Made by a program: the position numbers and the translations under genes
Source of the DNA: Myxococcota bacterium
Lineage (GTDB): Bacteria > Myxococcota_A > Bradymonadia > UBA7976 > UBA1532
Assembly: GCA_963169045.1 (NCBI GenBank)
Contig: CAUJDF010000094.1
Location: 49,080 to 113,079 of the forward strand
Direction: 5' to 3'
DNA length: 64,000 nucleotides
In this document: positions 44,507 through 52,619 of the stretch, in pieces
How the letters are laid out: every line of letters starts with the position of its first letter
Position numbering within the stretch: the stretch's first letter is position 1
The notes under the pieces: model-generated
What the model was told of the DNA's origin: nothing
Seen by the model: the letters and a program-made list of their open reading frames with translations, nothing else
The model's database searches: none

Positions 44507-45951
44507 TGGCCACCGCGCAGGTGAATCAGGCGGTCATTCTGGCCGCCGGCATGGGGACCCGCATCGCGAAGGGCGGCGCGACCGAGCCCAAGCCCCTCGT
44601 GCGGGTCGGCGGCCTGACGCTGCTGAAGCGGGCCGTGCTGACGGCGCGCTCGCAGGGCGTGACCCGGTTCGTCATCGTCGTGGGCAATGAGAGCGCGAGA
44701 GTCCGCGCCTCGCTCGCCGGCGATCCCGACGTCGCCGGGCTCGAGATCGTCTTCGTCGAGAACGAGCGCTTCGACCTGGCCAACGGCGTGAGCGTGCTCG
44801 CGGCGCGGCCGTACCTGCAGCCCGGCGAGTTCTTCCTGACGATGTCGGACCACATTGTCGAGAAGTCGATCTACGCCACGCTGCAGCACGAGCCGGCGCG
44901 CGGCGGGCTCGTCCTCGCCGTCGACCGCAAGCTGGACACGATCTTCGACATGGACGACGCGACCAAGGTGCGCGTCGGGCCCCACGAGACGATCGCCAGC
45001 ATCGGCAAGACGATCCCGGAGTTCGACGCGGTCGACACCGGCGTCTTTCGCTGTGATTTCGCGCTGTTCGACGCGCTCGACGCCGTGTTCCGCGCCAAGG
45101 GCAACGTCTCGTTGAGCGACGGCGTGCAGGCGCTCGCGGCCTCGGGCAAGGCCCGGGTCGCCGACGTCGGCGAGGCCTGGTGGCAGGACGTCGACACCGT
45201 CGAGACGAAGGCCCACGCCGAGAAGATGCTGTTCAAGTCGCTCACCAAGAAGATCGACGGCCCGGTGAGCCGGCACATCAACCGCCGCTTCAGCAAGACG
45301 ATCACGCGGCTGGTGATGAACACGAACATCGTCCCGAACCACATGACGGCGGTGGGCCTGGTCGTCGGCATCGCGTCGGCGGTGGTGACGGCGATGGCCA
45401 CGCCGGCGTCGCTGTGGCTGATCGCGCTCGGCGGCGTGCTCTACCAGGTGTCGTCGATGATCGACGGCTGCGACGGGGAGATCGCGCGGCTGAAGTTCAA
45501 GCACAGCGCGCGCGGCGAGTGGTTCGACACCATCTCCGACGATGTGATCAACCTGGGCTATCAGCTCGCGATGGGCTTCGCGCTCTACCGCATCACGGGC
45601 CAGACGGTGTGGCTGCACCTGGGCATCGCCAGCTTCGTGCTGGGCTGGTTCGTGGCCGGCAGTCTCTACCGCAAGCTGATCGCCGAGGGGAAGGGCACGC
45701 ACCTGGCGGTCGAGTGGAGCTTCCAGCAGCAGACCGGCTGGTTCGCCCGTTTCTGCGCCAGGCTCGAGTTCGTGGCCCACCGCGACTTCTATGCGCTGGC
45801 GCTGATGTTCCTCGCGATCTTCGGTCAGCTGAAGGTCGCCCTGGTGCTCAGCTTCGCGACGGTCGCCATCGTCTTCGCGCAGTGGGCGGTCACGACCGCC
45901 AGCGAGGCCGCCGCCCGGCGCGCCCGCCAGACGGCGGTCACGCCCGACTGA
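44506..45951 (+). CDS. Bifunctional inositol-1-phosphate cytidylyltransferase/CDP-inositol:inositol-phosphate transferase-like
   Basis: 481 residues from ATG 44506 within TGATG. Residues ~5-235 are a MobA/GlmU-like nucleotidyltransferase (ILAAGMGTRIAKGG, MSDHIVEKSIY, TGVFRCD). Residues ~255-455 are a CDP-alcohol phosphatidyltransferase with about six membrane helices; its signature is complete near residues 319-345 (DGCDGEIAR, then eight residues, GEWFDTISDD). The same fusion in Archaeoglobus and other hyperthermophiles makes CDP-inositol and then di-myo-inositol-1,3'-phosphate phosphate. In a mesophile it could make that solute precursor or an inositol phospholipid. It directly follows inositol-phosphate synthase. 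A hairpin (45978-45998) lies downstream. Confidence 0.9.
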
Positions 45952-45977
45952 CAGCGGCGGGCGTCCAAGTTGGCTAC

Positions 45978-45998
45978 GCCTCGCTTGTCCGGCGAGGC
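45978..45998 (+). terminator. Hairpin downstream of the inositol operon
   Basis: GCCTCGC-TTGTCCG-GCGAGGC, perfect 7-bp arms, 27 bp after the stop. No T-tract follows. The remaining gap to 46176 contains further GC hairpins (CGGGC-TCCT-GCCCG near 46020) and no supportable gene. Confidence 0.35.
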
Positions 45999-46176
45999 GA
46001 TGCCGGCGTCTTGCGGCTCGCCGGGCTCCTGCCCGGCCCCGCCCGCGGGGCGGACGCGGGCGACGCGCTGCTCCGCCCCCTCGTCATCGGCTCGGCGATG
46101 GCTGCGGGTTCGTGCCTTGGCCTCGCCTCACCGTCCGGCGCGATCCTTCGTCAACTTGAACGCCCGCCGCTGTGAC

Positions 46177-46455
46177 TCAGGCGCGTTTGTGGGGGCGCGT
46201 CTCGTAGAGGTAGTTCTCGAGCGCACCCCCGAAGAAGCGCATCCTCACCATGCCGTCGCGGCGCAGCACCTCCACCGGCTCGCGACGTTCCCGACTCAGG
46301 CGTTTGGCGTTGCGGACGGCCCGCTCGCGGCCGAGGCAGCGCTCCATCTGCTCCTCGCGGACGAGGGTCAGCTCGTAGACCTTGTGGGCGGGGGCCTCGT
46401 CCGCTGCTTGGGCGGACAGAACCTCATCGGGCGGCAGTAGCGCGTCGTTTGCCAA
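46177..46455 (-). CDS. Small soluble protein of unknown function
   Basis: 92 residues. The start is TTG 46455, seven bases after a perfect AAGGAGG, which strongly supports a real gene. The sequence is helical and charged (ELTLVREEQMERCLGRERAV, RNAKRLSRERREPVEVLRRD), ending FFGGALENYLYETRPHKRA. No signal peptide or known motif. It lies alone, convergent with the inositol operon and 58 bp after the TPR-barrel gene on the same strand. Confidence 0.7.
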   Translation of the reverse strand: MANDALLPPDEVLSAQAADEAPAHKVYELTLVREEQMERCLGRERAVRNAKRLSRERREPVEVLRRDGMVRMRFFGGALENYLYETRPHKRA

Positions 46456-46513
46456 CTCGGGTCCTCCTTCAGAGGGGTGGATGCCCGGAGGTGGGGAAGG
46501 TGGCGCGCGCGAA

Positions 46514-47503
46514 TCAGAGGTCGACGAGGGCGCCGGCCTCGACGTAGATCCGGGTGAAGCGGGTGTCGCCGAACTCGTAGCGGCTGCCGGCGATGCGGTT
46601 CGACTCGAGCTCGACGCGCTGGTGGACGGCGCCGATGGTGAGCGAGAGGCGCACGTCGGGGTGGACGGCGACGCTGCCGCCCGCGCCGCCGCCGACGTGC
46701 CAGCCGGAGCCCTCGAAGCTGAGGTCGCCGAGGGGGAACTCCGCGTCGTCGGAGCTGGCCGAAGTGAAGCCTCCCCAGCCGAGCGCGTGCAGGGCGAAGC
46801 GGCCGCGGAGCGGGAGGCGGCCGCGCACGACGGGGCCGACGTCGATGGCGCCGTAAGTCAGCTCGGAGTCTTCGGCGCGGCTGACGGCGTACGAAAGGCG
46901 GCCGCCGAGCGTCAGGGCCGGGGCGACGGCGTACTCGACCGATCCGCCGACGGCCCAGGAGCGCTCGAGGTCCTCGTCGACGCCGGGCGCCTCGACGCGC
47001 TCGTCGCCGGTGCGCACGGCGCGCTCCTGGAACGCGGCGGTGCCGGACACGCCGGCGGCGCCCCACACCGACAAGGTCAGGCGGTCGGCGTCGGCCCCGG
47101 CAGCAAGGGGCGCCTCCCCGGCGGTGGCGGAGGCCGTCGGCGCCGACCCCTCGCCGCGCGCGAGCCGGCCACCGGGCGCCGCACGCAGGTGGGCGATGCG
47201 GCGCTCCACCTCGGCACGGTCCTCGGCCTGCGGATATCGATCGAGGTAGCTCTCGAAGAAGAGCTGCGCCTCCGCCGCGTGGCCTGCCTCTTCGTGGGCG
47301 CGCGCGAGGTTGTAGAGGAGCGTCGGCGCGGGATCGACGTTGTAGGCGAGTTGGAAGCGCTCGGCTGCCTCGACGAAGCGGCCGGCCTTGAAGAGAACCA
47401 CGCCCTCGTCGTACCAGGCGCGCGCCTTCGACGCCGCGGCGCCATCGGTGGCGGCGGCGGTGGCGGCGGCCAGCAGGATGAGGGCGACGGCGGGCAGGCG
47501 CAT
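46514..47503 (-). CDS. Secreted TPR plus beta-barrel protein
   Basis: 329 residues, ATG 47503 after AAGGGCGG. Signal peptide 1-19 (ILLAAATAAATDG). Residues ~24-110 contain two or three TPR units (ARAWYDEGVVLFKAGRFVEA, TLLYNLARAHEEAGHAAEAQ). A Gly/Ala/Ser linker follows, then from ~140 to the end alternating strands suggest an outer-membrane barrel (GGSVEYAVAPALTLGGRLSY, YVEAGALVDL end). Periplasmic TPRs ahead of a barrel are common in Myxococcota outer-membrane proteins. No function can be named. Confidence 0.78.
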   Translation of the reverse strand: MRLPAVALILLAAATAAATDGAAASKARAWYDEGVVLFKAGRFVEAAERFQLAYNVDPAPTLLYNLARAHEEAGHAAEAQLFFESYLDRYPQAEDRAEVERRIAHLRAAPGGRLARGEGSAPTASATAGEAPLAAGADADRLTLSVWGAAGVSGTAAFQERAVRTGDERVEAPGVDEDLERSWAVGGSVEYAVAPALTLGGRLSYAVSRAEDSELTYGAIDVGPVVRGRLPLRGRFALHALGWGGFTSASSDDAEFPLGDLSFEGSGWHVGGGAGGSVAVHPDVRLSLTIGAVHQRVELESNRIAGSRYEFGDTRFTRIYVEAGALVDL

Positions 47504-47544
47504 CCGCCCTTGGTACTCCCGGTGGGCGGCGGTGGGCAAGGACG

Positions 47545-48552
47545 TCAGGCCGGCGCCTCGACGACGACCGGACCGGCGGGCACGCGCGTCACATCGAAGG
47601 CGTCGGCGAGGGCGTCGAGGTCGGCGGTGTCGGGCAGGCCGGCGGAGCGCGCGAGCGCGCGGACGACGGCGCCGGCGGAGAGGCCGGCGGCGCGCATCGC
47701 CTCGAGGGCGGTGGCCGCGTCGCGCTTGGCGAGGCGGCGCCCGTCCGGTGCGAGCGCGAGCCCGACGTGCGCGTAGGTGGGCGACTCCAGGCCGCAGGCG
47801 CCGAGGACGAGCAGCTGCCGCGCGGTGCTGGCGATCAGGTCCATGCCGCGGAGCACCTGGGTGCAGCCCATCGCCGCGTCGTCGAGCGCGCACGCGAGCT
47901 GGTAGGCGAAGACGCCGTCGCCCCGCCGGACGACGAAGTCGCCGAGGCCGGTGAAGCGCTGCGGGCCGGCGACGACGTCGTCGAACGCGACCGCGTCGAG
48001 GCCGAGGTGCGCCAGGGCGCGCGCGACGTCGAAGCGCAGCGCGGGCAGGCGGCCGTCCCTCGCGGGCAAGCCGCCGACACGCAGTCCGTCCTCGCCGAGC
48101 CGCGCGGGCGCCTGCGGACGGCACGTGCCGGCGTACACCGGGCCTTCGTCGTCGGCGTGGGGCGCGACCGCAGCGCGCAGCACCTCCTGGCGCGAGCACC
48201 AGCACGGGTACACGAGGCCGAGGCGGTCCAGCGTGCGCAGGCCGTCGAGGTACAGCTCGCTCCGCTCCGACTGGCGATAGGGCCCGCAGGGGCCGCCGCG
48301 GCGTGGCTCCTCGTCGTATACGAGGCCGAGCCAGTCGAGGTCGGCGTACTGCCCCTCGAGGCAACCCTGCGGAATCGCTCGGGGATCGAGATCCTCGATC
48401 CGCAGGACGTTACGCAGCCCCGCGCGGCGCGCCCACAACCACGCCAGCAGGGCGGTGCGCGCATTGCCGAGATGGAGACGACCGGTGGGGGTCGGAGCGA
48501 ATCGACCGGCGCCCCTTGGCGCCGGGCCCGCCGGACCGGCGCCGTCCGTCAT
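47545..48552 (-). CDS. gluQ: Glutamyl-Q tRNA(Asp) synthetase
   Basis: 335 residues. A GluRS-like catalytic domain without the anticodon-binding half, as expected for GluQRS: RFAPTPTGRLHLGNARTAL (HIGH-like HLGN), RIEDLDPRAIP, zinc-site residues around YPCWCSRQEVL and GTCRP, VVRRGDGVFAYQLACALDD, RGMDLIASTARQ, and LAKRDAA (KMSKS-like). It glutamylates queuosine at the wobble position of tRNA(Asp). ATG 48552 overlaps the TGA of the upstream kinase. The Ala/Pro/Gly-rich first 15 residues are unusual but follow the same frame. Confidence 0.93.
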   Translation of the reverse strand: MTDGAGPAGPAPRGAGRFAPTPTGRLHLGNARTALLAWLWARRAGLRNVLRIEDLDPRAIPQGCLEGQYADLDWLGLVYDEEPRRGGPCGPYRQSERSELYLDGLRTLDRLGLVYPCWCSRQEVLRAAVAPHADDEGPVYAGTCRPQAPARLGEDGLRVGGLPARDGRLPALRFDVARALAHLGLDAVAFDDVVAGPQRFTGLGDFVVRRGDGVFAYQLACALDDAAMGCTQVLRGMDLIASTARQLLVLGACGLESPTYAHVGLALAPDGRRLAKRDAATALEAMRAAGLSAGAVVRALARSAGLPDTADLDALADAFDVTRVPAGPVVVEAPA

Positions 48553-50069
48553 CGCAGGAAGAACACGGTGGCCGCCGCGGAAACGGCGGCGACGAGCAGC
48601 CCGCCCGCCACCAGCAGCCAGCGGTCGCGCGCGCGCGGGGCCGGCGCCGCGGGCGCGGCGGCGACGGGGCGCGCGGCGGCGGGGGCCGCGGGCGCGGCGG
48701 CGACGGGGCGCGCCACCGGCGCCGGGCGCGCCACCGGCGGCGCCGCCGGGGCGGGCTCGAGCGACGCCTGCACCGCGCGCTCGACGTCGCCGCGCGTGAT
48801 CGCCGTGTGCGGGCTGCCGAGGAAACCGACGCGGACGCGCTCCGCCACGGGCTCGGGCGGGCCCGGGATGCTCACGTCGTCGAGCGGCGCGTCGGCGAGC
48901 GACGGCGGCCGCCGCGGCTCGTCGTGGGTCGGCGCCTGCATCACCGTGGCCAGGAGATCCTCGGGCGCGGCCACGTCCGCGCACGTGCGGTCGGGGTCGA
49001 ACTCGTCCGGTGGGGCGGGCTCCGCCGCGAAGGTGCGGTCGTCGTCGTCGAAGTCCGCGTCGGGCCCGGGCGCCTCGACGGACTCCGCCGCCCGCTGCAT
49101 CGCCGAGTCGTCGATGGGCGACGGGTCCGGCAGGGGCACGCTCGCGGCCGAGACCACGGGCAAGGCGCCCGTCGCCGGTCGCCCCGGCAACTGGAAGGCC
49201 ACCTGGACGCCGCGCACCAGCGGCTCGAGCGCCGCCTGCATGGCGCGCGCGTCGGGGAACCGCGCCGCGGGATCGGGGTGCGCGGCGCGATCCAGGATCG
49301 CCGCCAGCGCGGGGGGAAGGGTGCGCCCGTCGGTGGTCGTCGTCAGGGGCGGCCGCGGGTCGTGCAGGTGGCTGCGGAAGACGTCGACCGGGTTCGTCGC
49401 CTGGATGAAGTGCCGGCCGAGCGCCATGCAATAGCCGACCAGCCCGAGCGCGTACAGGTCCGTGCGGCCGTCGACGTCGCCGCGCAGCCACTGCTCCGGC
49501 GCCATGAAGCGCGGGCTGCCGAAGACCTTGCCGCCGAGCGTGAGCGCCGTCGCGCCGCGATCGGCCAACAGTTTCGTCAGGCCGAAGTCGATCACCTTCA
49601 CCCGCAGTCCGGGGTGGTCGCAGACCTGCACGAGCAGGTTGCCCGGCTTGAGATCGCGATGGATCACGCCCTGCTCGTGACAGGTCGCCAGCGCGTCCGC
49701 CGTCTGGTGCAGCACCAGCGCGATCTCGGCGGCGGTGAAGCGGTGGGCGGGCAGGATGCGGTCGAGGCTGGCGCCCTCGACGTACTCCATCACCATCGCC
49801 GGCGTGCCGTCGTCGAGCTCGTCGTAGTCGAGGAGGGTGACCAGGTGCGGATGGTTGAGCCGGGCGAGCGCGCGCGCCTCCTTCTGCGGGCGGCGGGCGG
49901 CGCTCTCGGGACGCGCGGGCGTCACCGTGACCAGCTTGATGGCGACGGGTCGGTCGAGGCGCTCGTCGCGGGCGAGGTAGACCACGCCCATGCCGCCCCG
50001 ACCGAGCTGACCTTCGAGACGGTACCGTCCGAAGAGGACGTCGCCGTTGCGGACATCGCGGCCACTCAT
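48549..50069 (-). CDS. Ser/Thr protein kinase with C-terminal membrane anchor
   Basis: 506 residues from ATG 50069 (GRDVRNGDVLFGRYRLEG start). Kinase domain ~15-285: LGRGGMGVVYLARDERLDRP, VAIKLV, IHRDLKPGNLLVQ (~138), VIDFGLTKLL, GSPRFMAPEQWLRGDVDGRT. An acidic and Pro-rich linker (DADFDDDDRTF, then repeats of AAPAAPAAARPVA type) leads to a hydrophobic helix in the last ~20 residues (LLVAGGLLVAAVSAAATVFF). Unlike the kinase at 15071-16642 it has the standard HRDLKPGN. Its stop overlaps gluQ; a direct link to tRNA modification is not evident. Confidence 0.94.
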   Translation of the reverse strand: MSGRDVRNGDVLFGRYRLEGQLGRGGMGVVYLARDERLDRPVAIKLVTVTPARPESAARRPQKEARALARLNHPHLVTLLDYDELDDGTPAMVMEYVEGASLDRILPAHRFTAAEIALVLHQTADALATCHEQGVIHRDLKPGNLLVQVCDHPGLRVKVIDFGLTKLLADRGATALTLGGKVFGSPRFMAPEQWLRGDVDGRTDLYALGLVGYCMALGRHFIQATNPVDVFRSHLHDPRPPLTTTTDGRTLPPALAAILDRAAHPDPAARFPDARAMQAALEPLVRGVQVAFQLPGRPATGALPVVSAASVPLPDPSPIDDSAMQRAAESVEAPGPDADFDDDDRTFAAEPAPPDEFDPDRTCADVAAPEDLLATVMQAPTHDEPRRPPSLADAPLDDVSIPGPPEPVAERVRVGFLGSPHTAITRGDVERAVQASLEPAPAAPPVARPAPVARPVAAAPAAPAAARPVAAAPAAPAPRARDRWLLVAGGLLVAAVSAAATVFFLR

Positions 50070-50166
50070 GCGCGCGCACCATAGCACGACGCCGGCCCGC
50101 CCGCGCTCTTCACGCCCGGGGCTGTGCTATCGTCGCCGCCATCGGCCACCCACGACGGAGAGGGAA

Positions 50167-51156
50167 GTGAGGCGAGCGGGCGCGGTCCTCGCCATCGGCG
50201 CGGTTCTCGGGGCGTGTGAGGGCGACGGCGCCGACGCGGCGCGCGACGCCGCCGCGGCGCCGGCGGCCGACGGTGCGCCCGCCACGACGGACGCCGCCTC
50301 TGCGGACGGGACGTCGCCGCCCGTCGACGGGGCCCCGTCGCTGCCGCGGACGTGGCGCGCCGAGCGCGTCCTCTCCCGCGACGACGGCCTGCGCGGTCCC
50401 GACGGCCTCATCGTCGAGGGCGGCGCGCGCCTCTTCCTCGCAAACGAGGTCGGCGGCAACGTGCTGGTCGTCGATGTCGACCGCCGCACGACCGAGGTGC
50501 GTCTGCCCGCCGGCGCCGGCGGCCTGCGCAACCCCGAGGAGGTCGCCGTCGGGCCCAACGGCGCGCTCTATGTCAGCGACGACGCGGCCGTCGCCGTCTT
50601 CCGCTCGGCTCCCGGTGCGCCGCTCGAGGCGGTCCTCGACCGCGACGACGGGCTCGTCAGCCCGGAGGGGATCGCGGTCGGCGCCGACGGCACGCTGTTC
50701 GTCGCCGACGAAAAAGCTCATGTTCTCATGTCGTTACGGCCCGGTGCGCGCGAAGCGGTCACGCTGGCCACCGAAGAGGACGGCGTCTTCGCGCCCGAGA
50801 GCCTCGCCGTCGGCCGTGACGGCACGCTGTACGCCACCGACGACCGGCGTGGCGGCGTCCTCGCCGTCGATCCGGAGGGGCGGCCGCGCCAGTTCCTCGA
50901 CGCCGACACCCTCGCGCTGCCCGAGTCGGTCGCGGTCGACGTCCACGGCGATCTCTGGTTCGCCGACAACGGCGGCGCCGCCACCGTGCAGCGCTTCTCC
51001 ACCGCCGGCGAACGGCTCGAGGTCATCGAGGTGCCCGTGGCGACGGGCGCGCTGGCGGGCCTCGCCGTCCTCGCCGACGGGCGCGTCGTCGTGAGCGTGT
51101 CGCAGCGCGACGTCGCCGACGAGATCTGGGTGCTCACGCCCGAGGTGAGCCGTTGA
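50167..51156 (+). CDS. NHL/SMP30-like beta-propeller lipoprotein
   Basis: 329 residues from GTG 50167, six bases after GGAG. Lipobox VLGAC (Cys ~17), then a Asp/Ala/Pro linker. Four or five propeller blades carry the same motif: NPEEVAVGPNGALYVSDD, SPEGIAVGADGTLFVADE, APESLAVGRDGTLYATDD, LPESVAVDVHGDLWFADN. This resembles streptogramin lyase/SMP30/NHL propellers, though catalytic metal ligands are not evident. It heads an operon with two CotH genes; its TGA overlaps the TTG of the next gene. Confidence 0.85.
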   Translation: MRRAGAVLAIGAVLGACEGDGADAARDAAAAPAADGAPATTDAASADGTSPPVDGAPSLPRTWRAERVLSRDDGLRGPDGLIVEGGARLFLANEVGGNVLVVDVDRRTTEVRLPAGAGGLRNPEEVAVGPNGALYVSDDAAVAVFRSAPGAPLEAVLDRDDGLVSPEGIAVGADGTLFVADEKAHVLMSLRPGAREAVTLATEEDGVFAPESLAVGRDGTLYATDDRRGGVLAVDPEGRPRQFLDADTLALPESVAVDVHGDLWFADNGGAATVQRFSTAGERLEVIEVPVATGALAGLAVLADGRVVVSVSQRDVADEIWVLTPEVSR

Positions 51157-52619
51157 GGCGCGCCGCGTTGCTGCTGGCCACGGTGCTCGCCGCATGCGAG
51201 GGCACGCCCGCGTCGTCCCCGATCGCCGACGCCGCGGTGCCCGATGCCGCCCGTACGGGCCCGCCCGCGCTGACCCTTTCGCGACCGACGTTGACGCTGC
51301 GCGAGGGCGCTGCGCCGGCGCGTCTCACGGTGACGATCGAGGGCGAGCTGCCGGGGCCGGTCGCGGTGACGCTGCAAGGCGACGTGGCCTCCGTCCGCCC
51401 CGACCGCCTCGTTTTCAGGCCGGACGGCCCGCGGGCGGTCGAGGTCGAGGTGGCGGCGCCCTTCGACGACGACGAGGCGGCCGGCAGCGGCGCACTGCGG
51501 ATCGAGGCCGAGGGTCTGCCGCCCGCCGTCGTTCCGGTGACGGTGACCGACGCGCAGCTCACGATCGTGCTCGATCTGGACGCACAGCAGCGCGAGTTCG
51601 TGCGCACGAGCAACGACACCGAGCGGCGGCTCCTGGTGCCCACGCGCATCGGCGGGCGCCCGGGACCCGGCGCCGACATCAACCTGCGCGGCAAGGGCAC
51701 GCTGCGGTGCCCCCGCCGCTCGTACACGGTGCGCTTCGACGATCCCGTCGTGCTCGGCGACGGCCCGCCCGTCGAGGACGTCTACCTGCTCTCGATGTGT
51801 CTGGACGAGGGTTTCATCAAGATGCGGGCGGCGAACGATCTGCTCGCGGCGCAGGGCCTGTTCCCGCTGTTCTACCGCTACGTCGAGGTGCGGTACGGGG
51901 ACGAGACGCAGGGCGTGTACCTGGTGGTCGAGCGTCCTCGCGACGGCGTGAAGCGGGTTCATCGGCAGAACTCGCTGCTGGTGAGGCGTCTGAACGACAG
52001 CACCGTGGAGCTCAAGCGGCCCGAAGAGGACGAGGTGACCGACCGTGAGGCGGTCCTGGCGCCGTATCTGGCACTCTACGACCTGCCACGGACGCTCCGC
52101 GGGGCGAACCTGCTCGATGCGCTGCGGTCATCGATGAACTACGACGCGTATCTGCGGTGGCTCGCGGTGAACAGCCTCGTCCAGAACGGGGACTACGTCG
52201 ACGAGGTCTACTTCTACGACGCTCCCCCACCGGACGGCGGACGGCAGCCCTGGTTCGAGGTGCTCGCGTGGGACTACGACGACATGCTGAGCAACTGCCA
52301 CACGCCGCGCCCGCTGGACGAGCCGCTCCTCTACTGCGCCGAGTCGGGGCTGGATCGGCCGGTGCGCGACGTGCCCGAGGTGCGCGCCGCCTACATCGAG
52401 CAGCTCCGGGCGGCGATGGAGGGTCCGATGTCGGAGGCGGCGGTGGCGGGGGCGCTGGCGAACGCGGCGGCGGAGCTCGAGATGTACCTGCGCCGCCCCG
52501 GCGTGGCGGCGGTGATGTACGGCGCCGACGCGGGGACGCCGAGCCCGGCGGCCGACGCCGAGGCGCTGCGCGCGCTCGCGGCCGAGCGCCGGGCCGAGCT
52601 CGAGGCGCTGCTGCCATGA
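51153..52619 (+). CDS. CotH-family protein kinase-like lipoprotein
   Basis: 488 residues. The start is TTG 51153 overlapping the preceding TGA, with GAGGTGA five bases upstream. Lipobox LAAC (Cys ~15). Residues ~20-130 look like a Calx-beta-like or cadherin-type beta domain (LTLREGAAPARLTVTIEG, DGPRAVEVEV). Residues ~165-430 are a CotH domain: NLRGKGTLRCPRRSYTVRF, MRAANDLLAAQGLFPLFYRY, GVYLVVERPRDGV, NSLVQNGDYVDEVYFYD, LAWDYDDMLSNC. CotH in Bacillus phosphorylates spore-coat proteins on Ser; here it is exported, so the target would be extracytoplasmic. TGA overlaps the next ATG. Confidence 0.9.
   Translation: MRRAALLLATVLAACEGTPASSPIADAAVPDAARTGPPALTLSRPTLTLREGAAPARLTVTIEGELPGPVAVTLQGDVASVRPDRLVFRPDGPRAVEVEVAAPFDDDEAAGSGALRIEAEGLPPAVVPVTVTDAQLTIVLDLDAQQREFVRTSNDTERRLLVPTRIGGRPGPGADINLRGKGTLRCPRRSYTVRFDDPVVLGDGPPVEDVYLLSMCLDEGFIKMRAANDLLAAQGLFPLFYRYVEVRYGDETQGVYLVVERPRDGVKRVHRQNSLLVRRLNDSTVELKRPEEDEVTDREAVLAPYLALYDLPRTLRGANLLDALRSSMNYDAYLRWLAVNSLVQNGDYVDEVYFYDAPPPDGGRQPWFEVLAWDYDDMLSNCHTPRPLDEPLLYCAESGLDRPVRDVPEVRAAYIEQLRAAMEGPMSEAAVAGALANAAAELEMYLRRPGVAAVMYGADAGTPSPAADAEALRALAAERRAELEALLP

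Noticed and set aside
45952..46176. A small gene in the gap after the inositol operon
   Set aside because: Plus-strand frames lack a ribosome site and read as low-complexity Arg/Ala/Pro; the region is better explained as hairpin-rich intergenic DNA.
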